This document shows, one piece after another, positions 10,382 to 21,619 of a DNA stretch of 64,000 nucleotides. The stretch lies in contig CAVOQD010000025.1 in assembly GCA_963698255.1 (NCBI GenBank), positions 291,527 to 355,526 on the forward strand, in the 5' to 3' direction. The stretch is from JAWKOK01 sp963698255 (GTDB lineage: Bacteria; Chloroflexota; Anaerolineae; Caldilineales; Caldilineaceae). A program made the position numbers and the translations under genes. The notes beneath the pieces are model-generated. The model did no database searches and had not been told where the DNA came from. It was given only the letters and a program-made list of their open reading frames with translations. Position 1 is the first letter of the stretch; every line of letters begins with the position of its first letter.

Positions 10382-10648
10382 ATGCAACACGAAGTTTGGA
10401 TTCCAGCCGTACACCGCGACCTGACCGGTGGCGTTGAGACGGTACAACTGAGCGGCGACACGGTTGGGCAGATCATCGACCAACTTGACCAACGCTATCC
10501 CGGCATCAAAAGCCGGCTCTGCGACGGCGACCGTGTACGGCCCCACATTGCCGTGGCCGTCAATGGAGCTATCAGCCATCGTGGCGAGCGTCAACGCCTC
10601 GATGAGCCGAGCGAAGTTCACTTCATCCCGGCGATGAGCGGCGGCTAA
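10382..10648 (+). CDS. MoaD/ThiS-family sulfur-carrier protein
   Basis: An 88-residue beta-grasp protein ending in the diagnostic Gly-Gly (HFIPAMSGG minus the stop). The C-terminal glycine is adenylated and thiocarboxylated in this family. Other visible family marks are 'VQLSGDTVGQIIDQLDQRYP' and 'IAVAVNGAI'. The ATG at 10382 gives the normal MoaD length. The neighbouring molybdenum hydroxylase suggests a role in molybdopterin synthesis as the small subunit of MPT synthase. Thiamine or cysteine sulfur transfer is possible too, because no moaE, moeB or thi gene is adjacent to decide. Confidence 0.75.
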   Translation: MQHEVWIPAVHRDLTGGVETVQLSGDTVGQIIDQLDQRYPGIKSRLCDGDRVRPHIAVAVNGAISHRGERQRLDEPSEVHFIPAMSGG

Positions 10649-10671
10649 ACCCCCAAATTCAGCCGGCAAAC

Positions 10672-10714
10672 AAGACGAAACGCCCGCCGCAGTCTGCGGC
10701 GGGCGCTTCGTCTT
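10672..10714. terminator. Bidirectional intrinsic terminator
   Basis: Near-perfect hairpin: AAGACGAA, then CGCCCGCCGCA (10681-10691), loop GTC, TGCGGCGGGCG (10695-10705), then TTCGTCTT. It lies between the convergent MoaD-like and DUF4397-like genes and would serve both strands. Confidence 0.8.
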
Positions 10715-10744
10715 GTCTGACAACGATTTGTTAACCGGCGTTCG

Positions 10745-11337
10745 CTATTCCGTCAACTCACTGTACATCAAGGGGAAGCGATAGTGTGTCTTCCCGACTC
10801 GTTCGACCAATAGCATGCTGTCGAGCGGCTGATTGTCGTCGTCACCAAAGATCAGCAGCGTCAGGCGCGTACCGTCGGCAACGAAGAATGGCGGTATATC
10901 CAGATCCCGGAAGCAGTACGGAACAGTTTGAGCCGGCCTCAGCCACGACCCAGTCGTATGTGCCCATGGCCAGATCAAGATAGCCGGTCTGTTGCTGGTA
11001 GTAGATATAGCTTGGTGACCGGATTCCCCTCCGTATCGCAGATCTGAATGCCGGTATCGATCAGATCGCTGGCAAAGGGGGCTAGATGAATGATGTTGAC
11101 CTGCCCCTGATCGGGCTTTGGGTCTGTTGCCGGCGGGATGGTGCCGCCTGGCGGAATTGTCTGGCCAGGTGGCAGGCTTCCCGTGTCGTATGCCGAGACC
11201 CCGTCGGCAAACCAGACGCCATACAGGGCCATCGCACACAATAGGGCAAATGTCAGACCATAGAGACTCTTACGACGAATCTGTCGGGACGGTGAATTTG
11301 AAGATTTTGAGTTGGACGGTGTTGAATTGGGTTGCAT
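10745..11337 (-). CDS. Secreted DUF4397-like protein (two frame breaks)
   Basis: ATG at 11337 has AGGAGA upstream. The N-terminus is Ser/Asn-rich and then hydrophobic (LYGLTFALLCAMALYGVWFA), ending in VSAYD, a plausible signal peptide. A proline-rich linker precedes 'GQVNIIHLAPFASDLIDTG', 'YLDLAMGTYDWVVAEAG' and 'PPFFVADGTRLTLLIFGD', which together resemble the DUF4397 beta-sandwich. The three parts lie in three successive frames (breaks near 11000 and 10930), each consistent with one inserted base. The stop is at 10745. DUF4397 proteins are extracellular with poorly known roles. Confidence 0.6.
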
Positions 11338-11457
11338 AGTGGTTTCTCCTGTGATGCCAATGATGTGCGCGCAGCCACATCTCCGTAGTTACATAGACGT
11401 TGCCCGCCGCCAATAAGTAACGATTTTGCTCGACACCGCTCTTGCAAACGATGGTGG

Positions 11458-11463
11458 TATAAT
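11458..11463 (+). promoter_or_regulatory. Extended -10 element of mutL, possibly leaderless
   Basis: TGGTATAAT with TATAAT at 11458-11463 lies only six bases before the mutL ATG at 11470, so transcription would start at or next to the start codon. No well-spaced ribosome-binding site is present between them. Confidence 0.45.
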
Positions 11464-11469
11464 CAGATT

Positions 11470-13489
11470 ATGCCAATTCAACTGCTTTCACCCGACGTTG
11501 CCGCCAAGATTGCTGCCGGCGAGGTTGTGGAACGGCCGGCCAATGTGGCCAAGGAACTGATCGAAAACAGCATCGATGCCGGCGCTACCGAGATCCGTGT
11601 CGAGATTCGCGAGGGCGGACAACGATTGTTGCGCGTCACGGACAATGGCCACGGCATCCCAGCCGCAGAGATGGCGCTGGCCTTTCAGCGCCACGCCACC
11701 AGCAAGCTGTCCATCGCAGAGGATCTGAGCCGGATCGCGACCTTCGGTTTTCGGGGCGAAGCGCTCTACAGCATCGCCGCCGTCAGCCAGGTCACGTTGA
11801 CCTCGCGCCATATGTCCGAGGAGTTCGGCACGCAGGTGCGCATCGAAGGGACAGAGATCGTGGCCCAGGGGCCGGCCGGTGCACCGGTAGGCACTGTGGT
11901 CACCGTGGAACATCTCTTCTTCAATGTCCCGGCGCGGCGCAAGTTTCTGCGCAAACCGGCGACCGAAGCGGGACGCATCAGCACAACCGTACAACACTTC
12001 GCCTTTGCCCATCCGGATCGGCGCTTCAGCCTGGTCAACGAGGGACGTCTTGTCTTTCAATCATCGGGATCGGGCGATCTGCGCGATGTGCTCGCCAAAA
12101 TCTACGGACTGGAGAACAGCCAAGCAGATGGCGCCCATCGGCGTCAGCGCCATCGCGTCCGGCGTGACGGGATCGGATGACGGCGCCAATGCCAATCAGG
12201 GGTTGCTGGCAGGCAGTTTGGACGAAGATGTGGACTTTGCGACGGGGGGCGAGCAGGCGGGGGACGACCGGTCGTCTGGAAGCGGATTACCTGACGATGA
12301 TACGATTCGTGTAGGCGGCTTTGTCAGCCTGCCGGTCTGGAGCCGCGCCAATCGCAACGAGATCAATCTCTTCGTCAATGGTCGGTATATCGAGGACCGC
12401 AATCTCACCTATGCCGTGACCCAGGCCTACCACACGTTGCTGCCCGGCGGACGATTTCCCATCGCTGTCATCGATCTGCGTATGGCGCCCCAGGCCGTCG
12501 ACGTCAACGTCCATCCGCAGAAGACGGAGGTCCGCTTCGTTGAAGATCGCCGTGTCTTCAGCGCGGTGCAGAAGGCTGTACGCGCCGCAGTCGTACAGAA
12601 CGCGACCATCCCGGACATGCCGCTGAGACCGGATGCGTTGCTCGGCGCGCCGTCAACCGGTGCGCAGACCGACGGTCCGGCCCAACGAGTCGGCTGGTCC
12701 ACGGATGATTGGGCCGCCCGGCGCGATCTGATTGTCAATGCGGGAGAGCAGCACGCGTTGGATATGGCCACGCCGCCTGCCACCCGGCCGACAGATAGCC
12801 CAGTTCCCGCATCCGATCAAGCGCAATCCGACATGCAGGAAACGGAGACGCCGCCCGACAGCACCCGGCCGGCGCAGGCTCCCTTGCAGGAGCGCACGTC
12901 GCAACTGCCTCCGCTGCGCGTTGTGGGTCAGGTCGGGGCCATGTACATCATTGCCGAAGGGCCGGAGGGCCTCTTCCTCATCGATCAGCACGCCGCGCAC
13001 GAACGGATCCTCTACGAGAAGTTTATGGATCAGCGCTACGGCATGGACGATGGCCAGGTGGCGCGCCAGAGCCTGTTGGAGCCGTTGACGTTGCATGTGG
13101 GCGGTGAGTTGACCGGCATGGTCGCCCAGCATTTGCAGACGCTCAACCAGATCGGCTTTGAGATCGAACCCTTTGGCGGCGATACATTCCTGGTGCGCTC
13201 GGTACCCAGTGTGTTGAGCGGCGAGGATCCGCTGCGCAATCTTGAAGAGATCGTCGTTTCGCTGGCGGATCGGCGAAATCTGGTAGGCGAAGAGTTGGAG
13301 GCCCGTCTTGTCAAGATGGTCTGCAAACGCGCCGCCATCAAGGGCGGCCAGCAGTTGAGCGACATCGAAATGCAGGAACTGGTACGTCAGTTGGAAGCCT
13401 GTCGATCACCCCGCACCTGCCCCCATGGGCGCCCGACGATGATCCAGCTTTCAGCCGGTGAACTCGAAAAGGCTTTCGGCCGCATCTAA
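11470..13489 (+). CDS. mutL: DNA mismatch repair protein MutL (one frame break near 12122)
   Basis: Mismatch-repair ATPase and nicking endonuclease. The N-terminal GHKL ATPase has 'KIAAGEVVERPANVAKELIE', 'DNGHGI' and 'TFGFRGEALYSIAAVS'. After the break comes 'LFVNGRYIEDRNL' and 'DVNVHPQKTEVRF', an acidic/proline-rich linker, and a C-terminal domain with 'DQHAAHERILYE', the DQHAx2Ex4E metal-binding motif of nicking-competent MutL, plus 'CPHGRPT'. This is the type found in bacteria lacking MutH. Removing one G at about 12124 (AGCCAAGCAGATG to AGCCAACAGATG) joins 'LENSQ' to 'QMAPIGVSAIASG'. The region after the join (GSDDGANANQGLL) is a long insert within the transducer domain. A terminator-like hairpin follows. 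Confidence 0.95.
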
Positions 13490-13491
13490 TG

Positions 13492-13543
13492 TGCCGGGGA
13501 CGGTCGGGGCGCATCGCTGAGTCGGTCTGGACTGTCCCCGGCA
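13492..13543 (+). terminator. Hairpin after mutL
   Basis: TGCCGGGGAC (13492-13501) pairs with GTCCCCGGCA (13534-13543) just after the mutL stop. A T-rich tail is only weak (TGTTCTC), so termination efficiency is uncertain. Confidence 0.5.
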
Positions 13544-13590
13544 TGTTCTCGCCCCCAATCTGAGCAATTGCGTCCAGCCACCTCTCTGCT

Positions 13591-13620
13591 TTGGGTTCGC
13601 CAGAACGCCTATGCTATACT
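13591..13620 (+). promoter_or_regulatory. Putative promoter of tig
   Basis: TTGGGT (13591-13596) and TATACT (13615-13620) with an 18-base spacer, about 170 bases before the tig ATG. The long leader contains CCCCTCAACATCCGGGG, a small hairpin at about 13638-13654. Confidence 0.45.
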
Positions 13621-13789
13621 TACACAGTTTGTGTCTGCCCCTCAACATCCGGGGCTATTTGTGTGTTGATTGAGGACTTTCAAGAGATCATCGACGCCTG
13701 AAATCGACGCCTGCGTTCTGCTAAATAAAATTGTTCCTGGGGAAACCGTCCGGTTTTAGAGCCGGTAGAAGCCAAAAATCGAGGAAACC

Positions 13790-15299
13790 ATGTCTTTGAA
13801 TATCACCACCGAACCTTTGGAAGATTGCCAATTGTCTGTCGCCGTTGAGGTCGATGCACAGCGGGTTGACGGCCAGTTGCGCAAAGCGGCTCGCAAGCTC
13901 GCCCGTGACTATCGGATTCCGGGTTTCCGCAAAGGCAAGGCGCCCTACGATATCGTTGTCCAGTTTGTCGGTCTCCAGGCGCTCTACAATGAGTTTCTGG
14001 ATGACCTGGGGAAGCAGGTCTACGTTGAGGCGATAGAAGAGTCTGAGATTGAGCCGTATGCTCAGGCCGCCTTGGAGAACATTGACTTCGACCCGCTGGT
14101 CTACAAGTTCGTCGTTCCGCTGGAACCCGAAGTGGATCTGGGTGACTACCGAGCGCTGCGCGTGGAAGAAGATGCGGTCGAGGTCGACGAAGAAGCGATC
14201 ACAGAGCGCCTGGAAGCCTATCGCAAAGAGTATGCCGGATGGCAAGAGACCGAGCGCCCCAGCCAGTACGGCGACATGATGAATATGGATGTCAAGAGCG
14301 TCATCGCAGCCGACGAAGGATCCGACGAGGAAGAGATCGTCGTACTGGAAGAGACCGACTGGGATGTGACGCCGGATGAAGAAAACCCCATGGAACCCGC
14401 CGGCTTCGACGAAGCGCTGCTGGGCATGACGCCGGGTGAGGAGAAAGAATTCTCCCTGACCTGGCCGGAGGACAGCCAGAGCATTTACGCCGGCAAGACG
14501 GCCAATTTCAGCGTCAAGCTCAACAGCAACCAGTCCTATGAAATGCCCGCATTGAACGACGAGTTTGCCCAACTGGTCGGTCCGGAATTCGAGACCCTGG
14601 ACGACCTGATGGCCAACATTCGCGAGACACTGGACGAGCAGGCCCAAGCCACAGCCAAAAATGCCTATCTCGACAAGGCGCTGGACGCCTTGCAAAGCCA
14701 GACCACCATGTCCTATCCGCCGGCCGTTGTCGAGGATCAGATCGACAGTATGCTGGGCGAGTTGCAGCAGCAATTGCGCCAGTTCGGCATCGAGGATGTC
14801 GTCGGCTACCTCGAACAGACCGGTCAGTCGATTGAACAATATCGGGAATCTGTGCGCGAGCAGGCAATCAAATTCGCCGAACGCAATTTGATCATCTCCG
14901 AACTGTGGAAGCTGGAGCAGATCACGGTCGAAGATGAGGATATTGAGGCGAAGATCATTGAGATCGTCGGCGAACCGGAAGAGGGCGAAGAACTCAACGA
15001 GAGCAACCAGAGTTTGGCCGACATGTTGCGTGAGTCAGGCCGCTCCATACTGGGCGCCCAGATCCTGCAGGAGAAATCGCTGGATCGACTCCTGGCCATC
15101 GTCCGTGGCGAAGAGGTGCCCGAATTGTCCGACGAAGACCGAGTCGGACGAAACCGAGTTGGACGATGAAGACGCTGAGGTAGAGACTGTCCTGGAAGAA
15201 GAGGCCTTGGAAGAAGAGGTCGTCGAAGAAGCAGTTGAAGATGCCGCCGAAGAATCTGCCGCAGGAGAAGCTGTCGAAGAGACGACGGACGAAGACTAA
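13790..15299 (+). CDS. tig: Trigger factor (ribosome-associated chaperone); break at C-terminal tail
   Basis: Chaperone that binds the ribosome exit site and nascent chains. ATG at 13790 has GAGG upstream. The ribosome-binding signature is 'RIPGFRKGKAPYDIV' (about residues 43-57). The central PPIase domain follows ('GDMMNMDVK', 'GFDEALLGMTPGEEKEF'), then the long helical arm domain. In the given frame the protein stops at 15169 after GRNRVGR. Removing one C at about 15139 (GAAGACCGAG to GAAGACGAG) extends it with an almost purely acidic tail (ESDETELDDEDAE and on to ETTDED) to 15299, which is the ending I favour. The gene leads a tig-clpP-clpX cluster, the classical arrangement. Confidence 0.93.
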
Positions 15300-15459
15300 C
15301 GCAACGCAAACGCGGAAGCGGAGACGGCTTACATAAGTGAGCGCACTCGATGGCTAGAGTGTGGGTGTCAAGATAAGATCGCGAATTGCCGGAACGCAAG
15401 AATGGTCCGCCAATCAAAACGGGCACATTCGTGACAGATAAGCCAATGGAGAAATAGCC

Positions 15460-16128
15460 ATGATCAACCCAACCAATATGGTCCCGATGGTCATCGACAA
15501 CAGCAGTCGTGGCGAACGGGCCTATGACATCTTTAGCCTGTTGCTGAAAGAACGGATCATCTTCCTGGGCACACCCATCAATGACCAGATCGCCAACGTC
15601 ATTATGGCCCAGTTGCTCTACCTGAACAGCGAAGATCCGAATCAGCCCATCAACATGTACATCAACAGCCCCGGCGGCAGCGTCTATGCCGGTCTGGCCA
15701 TCTACGACACCATGCAGATGGTCACGGCGCCGGTGCGAACCTTTGCCCTCGGCGTGACTGCCAGCATGGGTACCGTGTTGCTGTCAGCCGGCGCCAAGGG
15801 CCAACGCCATGCGTTGCCCCACTCGACGATCCATCTGCACCCGGCCAGCAGCGGCGCACAGGGCTACACCGAGGATGTGCGCATCGCCTTCCGCGAGCAG
15901 GAACGCCTTCAAACCCAGTTGTTCTATCTGGTCGGCAAACATACCGGCAACGACTGGAAACAGATCGAGGCGGATTTCGAACGCGATCGCTATATGGACG
16001 CCATCGAAGCGAAAGAGTACGGGCTGATCGATGAAGTGCTGGGCGACCAGAGTGACATCGTGCGGGTCAAAGACGGCGAGATCGTCGTCCCGGAAATCGA
16101 TGTTGACGGTCAGAACGGCGCTGGTTAG
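15460..16128 (+). CDS. clpP: ATP-dependent Clp protease proteolytic subunit
   Basis: Intact 222-residue serine protease that forms tetradecamers fed by ClpX. The catalytic triad reads as Ser102 in 'GVTASMGTVLLSAG', His127 in 'STIHLHPAS' and Asp176 in 'FERDRYMDA'. The oxyanion glycines are in 'INSPGGSVYAGLAI'. The usual 'IHQP' around the histidine is 'LHPA' here, a mild deviation. ATG at 15460 follows a weak GGAG. The 160-base gap after tig and 200-base gap before clpX contain no gene. Confidence 0.97.
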   Translation: MINPTNMVPMVIDNSSRGERAYDIFSLLLKERIIFLGTPINDQIANVIMAQLLYLNSEDPNQPINMYINSPGGSVYAGLAIYDTMQMVTAPVRTFALGVTASMGTVLLSAGAKGQRHALPHSTIHLHPASSGAQGYTEDVRIAFREQERLQTQLFYLVGKHTGNDWKQIEADFERDRYMDAIEAKEYGLIDEVLGDQSDIVRVKDGEIVVPEIDVDGQNGAG

Positions 16129-16330
16129 TCACCGCTGGCTCATGCCTAGAATGTCCACGAATCTGCGTACTACGTGCTTCGTTACTTGTGAACGGTGTGT
16201 GTAGTGCGCAGTCTTTGTATGAGGCACATATCGGTATGCGGGTGAAGGCGCCGTCGTTTTCTGAGCGAATGCGGTGCAATTTTAGTCCACTGCTCATATG
16301 AGCGTTATGTGAAAGAAAAGCACGAAACCA

Positions 16331-17891
<1,561 letters not shown>

Positions 17892-17917
17892 GGCGGTGTC
17901 AGGAAAATCGTTGCTCC

Positions 17918-17950
17918 AAACACCCGGCATTCAACGAGTGCCGGGTGTTT
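17918..17950. terminator. Intrinsic terminator between clpX and ettA
   Basis: AAACACCCGGCA (17918-17929), nine-base loop, TGCCGGGTGTTT (17939-17950): a perfect 12-bp stem between convergent genes, usable on both strands. Confidence 0.85.
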
Positions 17951-17985
17951 CGATCGGCAGTTTCCGGGATGACCGTTCGATAATG

Positions 17986-19665
17986 CTACGCCCGCCGCAG
18001 TTTCCGATACGTAATGCGGTGGGGACGGTCGGCTGCGGGGCCGAGACGGCGGTGTCGATCCTCTTCGTATTCGCTGTAGTTGCCGGGGAACCAGACCACT
18101 TCACTGTCGCCTTCAAAGGCAAGAATGTGGGTGGCAACACGGTTGAGGAACCAGCGATCATGGGAGATGACCAACGCGGAACCGGCAAAGGTGTCCAGCG
18201 CATCTTCCAGCGCACGCAGCGTGTTGACATCCAGATCGTTGCTCGGCTCATCCAGCAACAGCACATTGGCCCCCGATTTGAGCAGCTTGGCCAGATGCAC
18301 ACGGTTGCGCTCGCCGCCCGACAGATTGCCGACCTTCTGCTGCTGGTCGGTGCCGGAGAAGTTAAAGCGCGACACATAGGCGCGTGAGTTGACCAGCAGG
18401 TTGCCCAGCTTGAGCTGATCGTTGCCCTCGGAGATCTCTTCCCAGACCGTCTTGTTGGGGTCCAGGTCATCGCGGCTCTGGTCGACGTAGGCAAGCTGTA
18501 CCGTCTGGCCGACGGTCACTGTGCCTGCATCCGGCTGCTCCTGGCCCACGATCATGCGGAAGAGCGTCGATTTGCCCGCGCCGTTGGCCCCGATGATGCC
18601 GACAATGGCCCCGGCCGGCATGGAGATGGTCAGATCTTCGTAGAGTAAATTCTCGCCATACGCTTTGGTCACCCCCTCCAGGTCAATGACCACATCGCCC
18701 AATCGTTGGCCCGGCGCGATGTAGATCTCGCGTTCCTCGCGTGCCCGCTCCGTCTCCTGGGAGAGCAGATCGTTGTAGGCGTTGATGCGCGACTTGCGCT
18801 TGGTGGCCTGGGCCTTGGGCGACATGTTGAGCCACTCCAACTCACGCGCCAACGTCTTCTGGCGCTGCGAAGCCTGTTTCTCCTCCAGGGCCAATCGTTG
18901 CTGCTTCTGGCCCAGCCACGATGAGTAGTTGCCCTGCCAGGGAATGCCGTGCCCCCGGTCCAGTTCCAGGATCCAGCCGGCCACGTTGTCGAGGAAATAG
19001 CGATCATGGGTCACGGCGATGACCGTGCCCTTGTAGTCGCGCAGATGGACTTCCAGCCAGGCCACCGATTCAGCGTCCAGATGGTTGGTCGGCTCGTCCA
19101 GCAGGAGGATGTCCGGCTCGCTGAGCAGCAGCCGGCAGAGCGCCACGCGGCGACGTTCACCGCCGGAGAGCACGGAGACCGGCGTTTCGGGCGGCGGGCA
19201 GCGCAGCGCGTCCATGGCCAGTTCCAGACGGCTGTCCAGATCCCAGGCGTTCATGGCATCCAACTGATCCTGCACGACGCCCTGGCGATCCATGAGCGCG
19301 GTCATCTCGTCGTCGGTCATCTCTTCGCCGAAGCGCATGTTGATCTCATCAAACTCGCGCAGCGCGTCCACGACTTCTTTTGCGCCCTCTTCGACAACCT
19401 CGCGCACGGTCTTGGTCTCGTCAAGCACCGGTTCTTGTTCCAACATGCCGATGCTGAAGCCGTCGGCCATGGTGCGCTCGCCGTTGAATTCGGTCTCCAC
19501 TCCGGCGATGATGCGCAACAGCGTCGATTTGCCCGACCCATTGAGGCCGAGGACGCCGATCTTGGCGCCGTAGAAGAACGAGAGGCTGATGTCTTTGATA
19601 ACCTGCCGGTCGGGCGGATAGATTTTGTTCACGCCGTACAACGAGAAAATGATCTTTTCGGCCAT
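17986..19665 (-). CDS. ettA: EttA, energy-dependent translational throttle (ABC-F ATPase)
   Basis: Ribosome-associated ABC-F protein that gates entry into elongation according to ATP/ADP. ATG at 19665 (MAEKIIFSL) is preferred over an in-frame ATG 75 bases upstream because it matches the EttA N-terminus, and AGGAG lies 13 bases before it. Two ABC cassettes are complete: Walker A 'GLNGSGKSTLL' and 'GANGAGKSTLF', signatures 'LSGGERRRVALCRLL' and 'LSGGERNRVHLAKLL', Walker B 'DILLLDEPTNHLD' and 'VLLLDEPSNDLD'. The P-site tRNA interaction linker with 'WLNMSPKAQATKRKSRINAY' is present. The C-terminus carries a short basic extension (HRITYRKLRRA). No frame breaks in 1.7 kb. Confidence 0.95.
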   Translation of the reverse strand: MAEKIIFSLYGVNKIYPPDRQVIKDISLSFFYGAKIGVLGLNGSGKSTLLRIIAGVETEFNGERTMADGFSIGMLEQEPVLDETKTVREVVEEGAKEVVDALREFDEINMRFGEEMTDDEMTALMDRQGVVQDQLDAMNAWDLDSRLELAMDALRCPPPETPVSVLSGGERRRVALCRLLLSEPDILLLDEPTNHLDAESVAWLEVHLRDYKGTVIAVTHDRYFLDNVAGWILELDRGHGIPWQGNYSSWLGQKQQRLALEEKQASQRQKTLARELEWLNMSPKAQATKRKSRINAYNDLLSQETERAREEREIYIAPGQRLGDVVIDLEGVTKAYGENLLYEDLTISMPAGAIVGIIGANGAGKSTLFRMIVGQEQPDAGTVTVGQTVQLAYVDQSRDDLDPNKTVWEEISEGNDQLKLGNLLVNSRAYVSRFNFSGTDQQQKVGNLSGGERNRVHLAKLLKSGANVLLLDEPSNDLDVNTLRALEDALDTFAGSALVISHDRWFLNRVATHILAFEGDSEVVWFPGNYSEYEEDRHRRLGPAADRPHRITYRKLRRA

Positions 19666-20230
19666 GGGTCTGTGATTTGCTCCTGAAAGTGCTATGGCGA
19701 ATGCCGACTGTGGATGTACAATGATCCCCAGCCGATTCACGGGCGTTCTGCTGAAATCGTCGATCTATTCTAAACGCTCCTGTCCAGAGCGGCTCAATTT
19801 TGGTCGGGGTGAACGCGTTTTGGTGTTGTGCCAGAGAACGGATAGACCGCGGATGGGGCCGATTTGGCTGATTTTCACGGATGAAGGTTGGGCTGTTATC
19901 GACTGACCGGCGGAATCCACAAACCGTCATTGGACGCATATTGTCACACCTGTCATCTTGGGTGTTCCTCGGCAGATACCCGGCGCTCTAACTGGAATGA
20001 ACTTGCTACTGTCATTCCGAGCGGGTCAGCGAGATCACGTGGCACTTGGCAATACTCCAGAGAGGAATCTCGATTTGCGGCACCGAGACCCTTCGCTGGT
20101 GACTCAGGACAGCGTCATTTTTTGTAAGCCCGCTCAGGGTGACAGCGGATCACTAGGAAGTTCGACAGAAACGACTGTCGAGCCGCTTGACGGCTCGCTG
20201 AAACCCTAAGCCACCAAGATCGGAATCTGC
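19666..20230. repeat. Gene-free gap with family A and family I repeats
   Basis: No credible gene. 19849-19890 holds one arm of family A (GATAGACCGCGGATG, then GGCTGATTTTCACGGATG). 20013-20145 holds family I, with 'TCATTCCGAGCGGGTCAGCG', 'GGAATCTCG' and 'CCCGCTCAGGGTGACA' near its ends, also found at 49998-50122 and 57953-58020. The gap separates the divergent ettA and decarboxylase genes, so it must hold both promoters, but I cannot place them with confidence. Confidence 0.6.
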
Positions 20231-21619
20231 ATGAGCACAACCTACCGTCCACTCTATTCTGGGGCCACACCGGCGCAGGTCGCCGACGATCTGGCCCCGC
20301 TGCTCGACTTCCAACGCCGGGGCATGCCGCTGGACGAGCTACAGGCGCTGCTCGATCAACGTCTGCTTCCGCATCTGATGCGCTACGACAGCCCCAGCTT
20401 CCAATCCATGTTCAACGCTTTTCCGACCGAAGCCGCGCAGCTCGGCGCGCGACTGGCGCTGGCCACCAACCAGGGCGTGACCAATTGGCAGGTCTCGCCA
20501 GGCGGCGCCATGCTGGAGGAACTGTGCGGCCGGGCGCTGTGCGATCTGTTCGGCCTGGCCCCGTCGTCCGACGCTACCTTTCTCTACTCCGGCACCTACG
20601 CCAACCAGGAGGCGCTCTATCTGGCCCTGCATCGCCATGCCGAGCGCTGCGGCTTCGACCTGGCCGAGCAAGGCGTGGCCGGCTTCGAGCACCCGGAGCG
20701 ACTGGCCGTGCTCATCTCCGAGGACGCGCACTTTTCCATCAGGCATGCCGTGCGTATGCTCGGCCTGGGCGAGCGGACCATCGTTCGCCTGCCGCTGGAC
20801 AGCCAGCGACGCATCGACGTGGCCAAGGCCGAGGCAATCGTGGCCGGGCTGGAAAACCGGCAGATCGTCTGCGTGATCGCCACGGCCGGCGCCACATCGA
20901 CCGGCGCTGTCGATCCCATCGGTCCGCTGGCCGATCTGTGCGAGCAGACCGACGCCTGGCTGCATGTCGACGGCGCGTACGGCTACGCCTACCAACTTGT
21001 GCCCGAGTGGTCGGCCCGCTTCGACGGCCACGCGCTTGCCGATTCCATCACCTGGGATCCCCACAAGCAGTTGGGCGTACCGATCCCGAACTCGGTGCTC
21101 TTTGTGAAAGAACGCAGCGACTTTGCGCGTATGGCGTTGCACTCAGGCTACTTCAACCGGGCCGACGAAGCCGTGCCCAACCCCGGCCTCAAGTCGCCGC
21201 CGTCGACGCGGCCGCTGTCGGCGCTGCCGCTGGTCACAGCCATCCGCGGCCGCGGCCTGGACGGTCTGATCGACGATCTGCGCGCGCCGCTGGTCGCCAT
21301 GCAATGTCTGGCCGACTATCTGCGCGATCAACCCGACTTCGCGCTCTGCCATGAGCCGGAGACCGGCATTCTCTGCTTCCGCATGATGCCGTCCGACGTC
21401 GCACATGGCGATCTGGATAAGCTGCAGCGGATGCTCTATGAGCGGATTTTGGCATCGGGCGAGCGATCCGTCTCCACCACGGTTCTGGACGGCAAGACCG
21501 TGTTGCGGCTGGTCTCCGTCTCGCCCCACATCACCTGCGATCATCTCCTGGAGACTATCGATGTTCTGCGTCGGCAGGCCGGCAGCATATTGAACGGCAA
21601 GGAGCCGAATGGCCACTAG
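20231..21619 (+). CDS. PLP-dependent group II amino-acid decarboxylase-like protein
   Basis: A 462-residue fold-type I PLP enzyme of the glutamate/aromatic amino-acid decarboxylase family. The PLP lysine is Lys279 in 'WDPHKQLGVP', the pyridine-binding aspartate Asp247 in 'HVDGAYGYAY', and the ring-stacking histidine His167 in 'EDAHFSI'. 'GGAMLEELCG' and 'YSGTYANQEALYLALHRHA' match the family N-terminal half. The substrate cannot be told. The stop overlaps the next gene by 11 bases, so decarboxylase and transporter are probably translated together, which suggests that the transporter moves the amine product or amino-acid substrate. Confidence 0.88.
   Translation: MSTTYRPLYSGATPAQVADDLAPLLDFQRRGMPLDELQALLDQRLLPHLMRYDSPSFQSMFNAFPTEAAQLGARLALATNQGVTNWQVSPGGAMLEELCGRALCDLFGLAPSSDATFLYSGTYANQEALYLALHRHAERCGFDLAEQGVAGFEHPERLAVLISEDAHFSIRHAVRMLGLGERTIVRLPLDSQRRIDVAKAEAIVAGLENRQIVCVIATAGATSTGAVDPIGPLADLCEQTDAWLHVDGAYGYAYQLVPEWSARFDGHALADSITWDPHKQLGVPIPNSVLFVKERSDFARMALHSGYFNRADEAVPNPGLKSPPSTRPLSALPLVTAIRGRGLDGLIDDLRAPLVAMQCLADYLRDQPDFALCHEPETGILCFRMMPSDVAHGDLDKLQRMLYERILASGERSVSTTVLDGKTVLRLVSVSPHITCDHLLETIDVLRRQAGSILNGKEPNGH

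Noticed and set aside
19888..20209. Short plus-strand frames of 79 and 83 codons before the decarboxylase
   Set aside because: They read through family I repeat sequence and lack ribosome sites.
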